Source: Lachnospiraceae bacterium UBA4316 (GTDB taxonomy: Bacteria; Bacillota; Clostridia; Lachnospirales; Lachnospiraceae). Taken from it: a stretch of 10,861 bases of DNA. The translations under genes were made by a program, and so were the position numbers. The notes under the pieces were generated by a model. It searched no databases, was not told the origin of the DNA, and worked only from the letters and a program-made list of their open reading frames with translations. Position 1 is the first letter of the stretch. Every line of letters begins with the position of its first letter. Below, in pieces: positions 6,421 to 10,861 of the stretch. The stretch is taken from positions 1-10,861 of the forward strand of contig DGUG01000214.1 in assembly GCA_002394535.1 (NCBI GenBank), given 5' to 3'.

Positions 6421-8037
6421 TTACCCCCATTCCTCGTTCAGCCAATTTCTCAAAAGCTGCGCCGAGGCATCCGGATTTTCATCAACGAATTTTTCAACCA
6501 TAAGACGTACTTCTGACTTGGACTCAAGATCAATATCTTCTACCGTCTGATGTTCCTGCGTCGTTGTAAGAAGATCGTCAACCGAAAGCTCTGTCTCTTC
6601 GGGAGTCTCTTCCTCCTTGTTTCTTCGGAATGTGGTAAGAACAACAATTCCGAGAAGCGCCAGAATAAGGACGATAAGTACTATCTGTGCTATGTTCGAT
6701 GCGGAAAGATTAAGTCCCTCTCTTGGCTGGAAGATCGGAACATCGTATGCAACAATGGAGATATTGGCCGTCGGGATTCCGGTTGCATTTGCAACAAGGG
6801 TGATCATTTCCTCGTCGACTTCCTTCTTGACCATCTCACTGTTCTGAAGGATGAATTCATCGAATGTTATTCCGTCAAGAAGCCCCTGGGCTCTTACATC
6901 TTCTTCCTTGTAAATAACAAAATGGGATGCGGTAATTCCGATTGAAGAGTTTGCGTAATCTATCGCACCCGGAGGTGTAACACGGTCTGTTATCCTCTCG
7001 CCCGGAAGATAGTCTCTCGACTCCTCGGTAACGCTGTAGTTAGATGCGTTGCCGTCTTCCATCACATATGTCGTTTCTTCCTGGTTGGTATCCGTACCTG
7101 GTATTCCTCCGGCACCACCCGTACCTTCAGCTTCATATGTGCTCTCATGCGCGAGAACATTGGTCCCGTTCTCGTCAGCCTGAGTGTATGTATGATTGGT
7201 TTCCTTAAATGACGAAAAATCCATACGAAGATTAGGCGATACCTTAACATCTTCGTACAGATTGGACCCGAGCAGGACCTGAACTACTTCCTTTTTGAGG
7301 GCTGCTTCGGCCTGGGTCTTGAGCGCTATCTGATTGGTCGTGTTGACGGTTCCGGAATTGGCTTCCGCGGCCTCTGCCCCTGAGAACAGGAGGTTTCCCG
7401 CCGAATCAATGATGGAAATATTTTCTGTAGTCTTGTTACCCAATGCGGTCGCAATATTCCGCGCAAAGTTCTCAGCAACACCCTCGGGCAGTGTATCGTT
7501 AAGCTCCAGCCAGACGCTTGCAAAGGATTCCTCCTCCTTTGCGAGGAGCGTCCCGTCATTGTCCGGTATGGAAAGTGTTACATAAGCTTTCTTGACATAT
7601 TCGGTTGACTCCATGATATCCTGCAGATGAGTCTCCTGATAAAGCTTATATGTCTTCTGCTTATCGGATTCGGTTGTCGACAACCCCCCGGCAAGTGCAC
7701 TCTCAAGGCTGTACGAATCAGCCGGGTAATTGTTTGCCCCCAGCAAAAGAGTCGCAGTTGCAATATCCTGCTTCTGAACCGATATTATCAATCCGTCGTC
7801 CGTCGTTATATACGGAATAGCCTCGCCCTCGAGGAGTTCGGTTATTTCCGATGCTTCCTTGGTACTCTCGCAGGTAATCAGCGTTTCATATTTCGGTCTT
7901 GTCAGAATAGTAGCCAAAATGGCAAGTGCCAAAATAACACCTGCCGCCACGCTGATAATTATTGTTTTTTGTTTTGCGGTAAACTTATTCCACCACTCCA
8001 GTACTCTCTGGAGCATTTCCTTAAGTCTGTCTACCAT
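6421..8037 (-). CDS. fliF: Flagellar MS-ring protein FliF
   Basis: A 538-residue membrane protein; about 34 copies form the MS ring in the cytoplasmic membrane, the platform on which rotor, rod and export gate assemble. The first transmembrane helix is at about 24-46 and the second at about 449-470. The YscJ/FliF ring-building domains lie in the N-terminal part of the extracytoplasmic region between them, followed by the less conserved FliF_C region, which includes a Gly/Thr-rich disordered stretch near 300-320. The cytoplasmic tail ends with VEKFVDENPDASAQLLRNWL and NEEWG, the acidic/aromatic FliG-binding signature. The ATG at 8037-8035 is preceded by AAGGATGG about 8 bases upstream. It lies 72 nt after fliE across a hairpin-rich gap, and 3 nt before fliG. 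Confidence 0.98.
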   Translation of the reverse strand: MVDRLKEMLQRVLEWWNKFTAKQKTIIISVAAGVILALAILATILTRPKYETLITCESTKEASEITELLEGEAIPYITTDDGLIISVQKQDIATATLLLGANNYPADSYSLESALAGGLSTTESDKQKTYKLYQETHLQDIMESTEYVKKAYVTLSIPDNDGTLLAKEEESFASVWLELNDTLPEGVAENFARNIATALGNKTTENISIIDSAGNLLFSGAEAAEANSGTVNTTNQIALKTQAEAALKKEVVQVLLGSNLYEDVKVSPNLRMDFSSFKETNHTYTQADENGTNVLAHESTYEAEGTGGAGGIPGTDTNQEETTYVMEDGNASNYSVTEESRDYLPGERITDRVTPPGAIDYANSSIGITASHFVIYKEEDVRAQGLLDGITFDEFILQNSEMVKKEVDEEMITLVANATGIPTANISIVAYDVPIFQPREGLNLSASNIAQIVLIVLILALLGIVVLTTFRRNKEEETPEETELSVDDLLTTTQEHQTVEDIDLESKSEVRLMVEKFVDENPDASAQLLRNWLNEEWG

Positions 8038-8053
8038 TTATTATCCATCCTTG

Positions 8054-8109
8054 AAAAAAACATTCCCGCTCAAGCGGCGCTCCGCCTGTCACGATCATAG
8101 ATCGTGACA
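8054..8109 (-). other. Stem-loop cluster between fliE and fliF
   Basis: Immediately after the fliE stop there is a perfect 10-bp stem with a 3-nt loop (TGTCACGATC at 8087-8096, loop 8097-8099, GATCGTGACA at 8100-8109). Further downstream on the minus strand come a small GGCG-GAG-CGCC hairpin and a CCGC-TTGA-GCGG hairpin. Five bases after that is a run of seven T (8060-8054 on the minus strand). The last hairpin plus T-run is a weak, imperfect terminator shape. It could trim or stabilise fliE mRNA or attenuate transcription into fliF. The pairing is certain; the role is inference. Confidence 0.6.
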
Positions 8110-8424
8110 TCAAACCTGTATCTGCATCAGTTCCTTGTATGCTTCTATAAACTTATCGCGAAGTGCAACTGTATAACTAAGTGCTGTTGATGCTTTCGCA
8201 GCTGCGATCGCGAGATCATGCGTATTTTCCGAAATTCCGAGGGCAAACTTCATCTCTTCTTCTTCCTGCTTGTGAAGGAGGGAATTGGTCTCTCCCACAT
8301 TCGAGATCATGGAATTAAACAGTGAAGTAAAGCTTTCCTCGGGGTTATCCACCCTTGTGGATGCCTTGGCGGCGGCTGCCGCTATCGGCTCGGAATTTAC
8401 ATTTAGAAGTTTTGTAATATCCAT
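8110..8424 (-). CDS. fliE: Flagellar hook-basal body complex protein FliE
   Basis: A 104-residue protein that joins the MS ring/export gate to the proximal rod; it is the first axial component exported. It has an Ala-rich N-terminal helix, then FTSLFNSMISNVGETNSLL and ISENTHDLAIAAAKASTAL in the middle, and it ends with the conserved ALRDKFIEAYKELMQIQV typical of FliE. Length is normal. The ATG at 8424-8422 has AGGAGA at 8435-8440. The gene is bracketed by two small repeat-like sequences: the 27-nt REP-like sequence upstream (8449-8475) and the 10-bp hairpin downstream (8087-8109). It belongs to the conserved flgB-flgC-fliE-fliF block. Confidence 0.96.
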   Translation of the reverse strand: MDITKLLNVNSEPIAAAAAKASTRVDNPEESFTSLFNSMISNVGETNSLLHKQEEEEMKFALGISENTHDLAIAAAKASTALSYTVALRDKFIEAYKELMQIQV

Positions 8425-8448
8425 TCTATATCAATCTCCTGCTGCAAT

Positions 8449-8475
8449 TGTCAAAAAGAACCGTCCCCTCCGACA
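8449..8475. repeat. REP-like 27-nt sequence between flgC and fliE
   Basis: A 27-nt sequence with complementary ends (TGTC at 8449-8452, GACA at 8472-8475) and the core GAACCGTCCCC, or GGGGACGGTTC on the minus strand. This core strongly resembles a short dispersed REP-type sequence of many Clostridia and other Firmicutes, of the kind moved by single-domain Y1/RAYT transposases; that link is from memory and not checked. It begins 2 nt after the flgC stop and ends 8 nt before the fliE ribosome site, so it interrupts neither gene. Confidence 0.6.
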
Positions 8476-8477
8476 CT

Positions 8478-8924
8478 TTATGTCTTGGCAATGTCGAGTC
8501 CTTTCATTGCAATGGCCTTACTTGAAGTAAACGCTGTTGCGTTTGCCTGATAAGCCCTTTCGGCATCTATCATGTTGGTCATTTCGGTAACTATATTAAC
8601 ATTGGGGTAGAGGACATATCCGTCATCATTTGCATCCGGGTGGGAAGGGTCGTAAACCATTATAAGGTCCGACTGATCCTCATACACGCCGACCGCCTTA
8701 ACACCGTTGCCGACATCCATTCCGCGCGCCTTACGGAATATTGTTCCGAAATCCCTTATATCCGTTGTTCTCTCCTGAAACTTGACAACTTTTCTCCTGT
8801 AAGGAGTTCCTTCTTCGGTTCTCGTAGTATTGGCATTTGCAACATTTTGCGAAATGATATCCATACGGTATCTTTCCGCTGTCATACCCGAGGCATTCAC
8901 TCCAAAGCTTTTGAATATGCTCAT
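8478..8924 (-). CDS. flgC: Flagellar proximal rod protein FlgC
   Basis: A 148-residue rod protein exported through the flagellar type III system to build the proximal rod on FliE. The N-terminal flg_bb_rod segment is present (YRMDIISQNVANANTTRTEE, with the NVANANT motif at about 29-35). So is the C-terminal FlgC signature (DPSHPDANDDGYVLYPNVN, about 93-111), followed by the conserved AERAYQAN helix near 122-129. Length is normal. The ATG at 8924-8922 has a strong GGAGGAGA site at 8929-8936. It follows flgB after 28 nt. The TAA stop is at 8480-8478, next to the REP-like sequence. Confidence 0.98.
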   Translation of the reverse strand: MSIFKSFGVNASGMTAERYRMDIISQNVANANTTRTEEGTPYRRKVVKFQERTTDIRDFGTIFRKARGMDVGNGVKAVGVYEDQSDLIMVYDPSHPDANDDGYVLYPNVNIVTEMTNMIDAERAYQANATAFTSSKAIAMKGLDIAKT

Positions 8925-8952
8925 TTAATCTCCTCCATAGTCCAACCGAACA

Positions 8953-9348
8953 TTACTTTATAACAAGTCTCAGGTTTGCAAACTCGCTGTCGATACTGTT
9001 GGTTATTCCGTTATACTTAATCTGGTTGCTCGCAAGTTCAACATTTTCTGTATCGATATCCACATTATTCTTATCCATTCTGTATGACCAGTTGGGAATG
9101 TCCGTGTAAGTTCTCGGATTGAGACGGTTAAGATGCAGATTGGCTTCGGCAACTTTGGAATCAAGGCTCGGATACTTGCTGGACTTAAGCGCATGCTGAA
9201 GCTGTTCTTCAAACGAAACGTCCTGTCTCTTGTATCCCGGCGTATCGACATTTGCGATATTGTTTGCAATAGCCGTATTCCTTGCCCATGCTCCGTCAGC
9301 AGCCTTGCCAAGAACATTGATGTAATTAAATACTCCCGAAGATATCAT
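8953..9348 (-). CDS. flgB: Flagellar proximal rod protein FlgB
   Basis: A 131-residue proximal rod subunit and first gene of the flagellar operon. The N-terminal rod motif reads NTAIANNIANVDTPGYKRQD (about 23-42), the hallmark of FlgB/rod proteins. The C-terminal helix NVELASNQIKYNGITNSIDS and final FANLRLVIK are also typical. Length is normal. The ATG at 9348-9346 is preceded by TAAGGAGA with good spacing (9355-9362). A sigma-A promoter lies about 60 nt upstream, so this gene appears to begin the main transcript; codY, further upstream, is separated by a terminator. Confidence 0.98.
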   Translation of the reverse strand: MISSGVFNYINVLGKAADGAWARNTAIANNIANVDTPGYKRQDVSFEEQLQHALKSSKYPSLDSKVAEANLHLNRLNPRTYTDIPNWSYRMDKNNVDIDTENVELASNQIKYNGITNSIDSEFANLRLVIK

Positions 9349-9403
9349 ATAATGTCTCCTTACTTCCCTTCATATAAAGAGTCACTACCAAAAAACCCTT
9401 TAT

Positions 9404-9432
9404 ATTGTACTCTAACAGATTGATATAATCAA
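9404..9432 (-). promoter_or_regulatory. Sigma-A promoter of the flagellar operon (in front of flgB)
   Basis: On the minus strand: -35 TTGATT (9432-9427), a 17-nt spacer, -10 TACAAT (9409-9404). The predicted start is near 9397, about 49 nt before the flgB ATG. Two inverted repeats sit on it: TTGAT-ATA-ATCAA (9420-9432) covers the -35, and ATATAAAG/CTTTATAT (9372-9379 and 9398-9405) reaches into the -10 and the start site. Either could be an operator. No good match to the CodY box is visible. Confidence 0.75.
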
Positions 9433-9451
9433 GATATAGTTTATAATAAAC

Positions 9452-9484
9452 AAAAAAACGGACTTCGACTTGCGAAATCCGTTT
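9452..9484 (-). terminator. Rho-independent terminator after codY
   Basis: On the minus strand ACGGATTTCG, loop CAAGT, CGAAGTCCGT (9482-9458), a 10-bp stem with one G-U pair, directly followed by a run of seven T. There is no T-run on the other side, so it acts on minus-strand transcripts. It lies 77 nt after the codY stop and upstream of the flgB sigma-A promoter, insulating the flagellar operon from topA-codY. Confidence 0.9.
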
Positions 9485-9513
9485 CCGATTCAACTCAAAA
9501 TCCCTTTAAATAT

Positions 9514-9540
9514 CTATCGACATTTCTCTTGAAAAGTTTA
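9514..9540 (-). promoter_or_regulatory. Putative sigma-28 promoter between codY and the terminator
   Basis: On the minus strand TAAA (9540-9537), exactly 15 nt, then GTCGATAG (9521-9514). It fits the sigma-28 consensus (TAAA, 14-16 nt, GCCGATAA/T) and has the same spacing and GTCGATA form as the site before fliK. The expected start near 9506 is only about 22 nt before the codY terminator stem. A sigma-D promoter (PD-3) occupies the codY-flgB gap in Bacillus subtilis as well, which supports the call by analogy. Confidence 0.5.
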
Positions 9541-9560
9541 GCACAAATTGAATAATTCGT

Positions 9561-10343
9561 CTACCTTTTACGAAGTTCTTCTATCTCGTCATAGATAAGG
9601 GCGTTTGTGACTTTGATATAGGTTCCTTTCATACCCGAGGATTTAGATACAATAACGCCGGCACTTTCAAGTTTGCGAAGCGCGTTGACGATAACCGATC
9701 TTGTAATGCCTTCCCTATCAGCTATACGACTGGCCACAAGGACTCCCTCAAGTCCGGATAATTCTTTGAAAATGTGAATAACCGCATCCGTTTCCGATGC
9801 CGAAAGAGTCGACAGTGCAGCCTGTACTCCCTGTGCACGTCTGTCTTCTTCCGCTGATTCCTCCGAAACCGAGCGTACCATTTCGAGTCCAACAACAGTT
9901 GCGCCGTATTCAGTAAGGATAATATCTTCAATAGAATATGGATTTTCCGACCTTGGCTTATATATCATCAAAGTTCCGTACCGCTGACCGGAGATATCTA
10001 TAGGAGTAACGATAGCCTGGTAATTTCTGCTTGTCTCCTCTGAAAAACCGAGTGTTTCAAGATTAACACTCTCCTTTGTCGACAAGATGTCGACAAGTCT
10101 TTCATTAAGACGGGCATCAATAAATTCCGAAACTTTTCCTTCCGAGAGTTTTTCTATCGCAGCAAAAGAATTGCAGTATCCCATGCCAAGTATCTTTCCT
10201 TTTTTGGAAAAAACCATAACATTGGAATCAAGAACAGTCCGCATAGCTTCGCATATATCGTTAAACGCTACTTTTCCACTGTTCTTGCGATGCAATATCG
10301 AATTGATCTTTCTGGTATCATCCAGTAATCTTACTGAGCTCAT
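9561..10343 (-). CDS. codY: Global transcriptional repressor CodY
   Basis: A 260-residue GTP- and branched-chain-amino-acid-responsive regulator that represses stationary-phase, transport and often motility genes when nutrients are plentiful. The N-terminal GAF-type ligand domain covers about 1-160, opening with the typical LLDDTRKINSIL. A helical linker follows. The winged helix-turn-helix at about 202-247 contains ASRIADREGITRSVIVNAL and then RKLESAGVIVSKSSGMKGTY, almost letter-for-letter the CodY DNA-binding signature. Length is normal. The ATG at 10343-10341 has AAGGAAGG at 10351-10358. No promoter is evident in the 84-nt gap from topA, which is filled by a copy of the dispersed element, so cotranscription with topA is likely. 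Its position just upstream of flgB is the same as in Bacillus. Confidence 0.98.
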   Translation of the reverse strand: MSSVRLLDDTRKINSILHRKNSGKVAFNDICEAMRTVLDSNVMVFSKKGKILGMGYCNSFAAIEKLSEGKVSEFIDARLNERLVDILSTKESVNLETLGFSEETSRNYQAIVTPIDISGQRYGTLMIYKPRSENPYSIEDIILTEYGATVVGLEMVRSVSEESAEEDRRAQGVQAALSTLSASETDAVIHIFKELSGLEGVLVASRIADREGITRSVIVNALRKLESAGVIVSKSSGMKGTYIKVTNALIYDEIEELRKR

Positions 10344-10359
10344 TTGGTATCCTTCCTTG

Positions 10360-10444
10360 CCAATGGACGCTCGCCCATTTACAGTCGACTTCGTCGAAGG
10401 GCTCGCGGTGCAAACAGGGTCCCACCGTTACACGGTTCCCCCTA
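10360..10444 (-). repeat. Dispersed structured element, copy B (3' end of topA to codY leader)
   Basis: An 85-nt copy, here in the same direction as the genes, matching copy A block for block: TAGGGGG (10444-10438), hairpin 1 ACCGT/ACGGT (10424-10436), GGTGGGACCCTG (10426-10415), CACCGCGAGCCC (10410-10399), hairpin 2 TCGAC/GTCGA (10385-10397), GGGCGAGCG (10376-10368). Both stems differ in sequence from copy A but pair fully. It overlaps the last topA codons, supplies the topA stop in the first hairpin, and ends 2 nt before the codY ribosome site. Confidence 0.85.
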
Positions 10445-10861
10445 TTTGCATATTCTGTATATGCTTACAATCCTCATTCATACACATAAGCTTACTTCCT
10501 TTGCGAACCATAAGACTTCCGCATTTTTCACACCTGACGTTTACCGGACGCTGCCATGATATAAATGAGCAGTCGGTTCCTGATTCACATCCGTAGAACG
10601 GACGTCCTTTCTTGGTCTTGCGTATGACAATATCCTTGCCGCAGACCGGGCACGGAACTCCTATTTTTTCAAGATAAGGCTTAGTGTTGCGGCACTCTGG
10701 GAATCCCGGGCAGGCAAGGAATTTTCCGTGAGGTCCGTATTTGATAACCATCATACGTCCGCACTGATCACATTTTACATCCGATACCTCATCTCTTATC
10801 TCTACCTTTGCAAGCTCATCCTTTGCTTTTTTGACGGCTGCTTCAAGATCCGGGTAGAAAT
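10428..10861 (-). CDS. topA: DNA topoisomerase I, C-terminal zinc-ribbon region (partial)
   Basis: The last 143 codons of a type IA topoisomerase, open at the right edge of the window. TopA relaxes negative supercoils by single-strand passage; the catalytic toroid lies outside the window. Translation begins FYPDLEAAVKKAKDEL and continues VSDVKCDQCGRMMVIKYG, the usual junction between core and tail. Three tetra-cysteine zinc ribbons follow: CDQC with CPGFPEC, CPVC with CESGTDC, and CEKC with CMNEDC, each with all four Cys. An internal Met at 10754 is not a start, because the frame is open and conserved up to the window edge. The last residues (GGTV) and the TAA at 10430-10428 lie in copy B of the dispersed element, so the extreme C-terminus may have been reshaped by its insertion. 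Confidence 0.97.
   Translation of the reverse strand, partial: FYPDLEAAVKKAKDELAKVEIRDEVSDVKCDQCGRMMVIKYGPHGKFLACPGFPECRNTKPYLEKIGVPCPVCGKDIVIRKTKKGRPFYGCESGTDCSFISWQRPVNVRCEKCGSLMVRKGSKLMCMNEDCKHIQNMQIGGTV

Noticed and set aside
8061..8109. A third copy of the dispersed element in the fliE-fliF gap
   Set aside because: It has GC-rich hairpins and a loosely similar GAGCG motif, but none of the long shared blocks (GGTGGGACCCTG, CACCGCGAGCCC) is present.
9326..9373. A 15-codon leader peptide (start ATG at 9373-9371) overlapping the flgB start
   Set aside because: It has no ribosome site, no regulatory codon run and no supporting structure; chance is sufficient.
9349..9560. A CodY-binding box in front of flgB
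   Set aside because: I looked for AATTTTCWGAAAATT-like sites; the closest, around 9522-9540, has wrong spacing and several mismatches, and overlaps the sigma-28 candidate instead.
10428..10754. A separate 108-residue zinc-finger protein starting at the Met at 10754
   Set aside because: The frame stays open to the window edge and the upstream residues form the first half of a TopA zinc ribbon, so it is the tail of topA.
1..10861. CRISPR arrays, tRNA/rRNA genes, transposase genes, phage genes or a new defence-type gene set
   Set aside because: None is visible on either strand; all coding space is taken by topA, codY and canonical flagellar genes in conserved order.

Overview
The window is a stretch of the core flagellar operon of a Gram-positive, low-to-mid GC bacterium, with every gene on the minus strand. 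Read in the direction of transcription (high to low coordinates) the order is topA (C-terminal part only) - codY - [terminator, promoters] - flgB - flgC - fliE - fliF - fliG - fliH - fliI - fliJ - ylxF/motE-like - fliK - flgD (first 19 codons only). This is the gene order of the Bacillus subtilis fla/che operon, including codY directly in front of flgB. The topA-codY junction, without trmFO-codV-clpQY in between, the protein flavour and the strong AGGAGG-type ribosome sites suggest a motile member of the Clostridia, most likely Lachnospiraceae (Butyrivibrio/Roseburia/Lachnospira-like). The species assignment is inference.

Region by region: 10428-10861 is the zinc-ribbon tail of DNA topoisomerase I. 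9561-10343 is the GTP/branched-chain amino acid sensor CodY. The 212-nt gap 9349-9560 is the main control region. It holds a sigma-28-type promoter candidate, a Rho-independent terminator and a good sigma-A promoter in front of flgB. 8110-9348 encodes the proximal rod proteins and the rod/MS-ring adaptor (FlgB, FlgC, FliE). 5401-8037 encodes the MS ring and rotor (FliF, FliG). 2667-5408 encodes the export ATPase module (FliH, FliI, FliJ). 1779-2642 is a membrane protein with an MgtE-N-like tail (YlxF/MotE type). 75-1685 is the hook-length ruler FliK, preceded by a second sigma-28-type promoter candidate, and flgD (hook cap) starts at 58. Junctions within the operon are tight (overlaps of 8 and 11 nt at fliG/fliH and fliH/fliI, and 3 nt between fliF and fliG), pointing to translational coupling.

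The protein-coding content is orthodox, and I see no undescribed multi-gene system. The unusual material lies in the small intergenic gaps. A structured 85-89-nt element occurs twice, in opposite orientations, at fliI/fliJ and at the 3' end of topA; its two hairpins have diverged in sequence but kept their pairing. A 27-nt REP-like sequence with TGTC/GACA ends lies between flgC and fliE. A perfect 10-bp hairpin directly abuts the fliE stop. Two sigma-28-like promoters share the same spacing and the same -10 variant, and one of them fires into the codY terminator.
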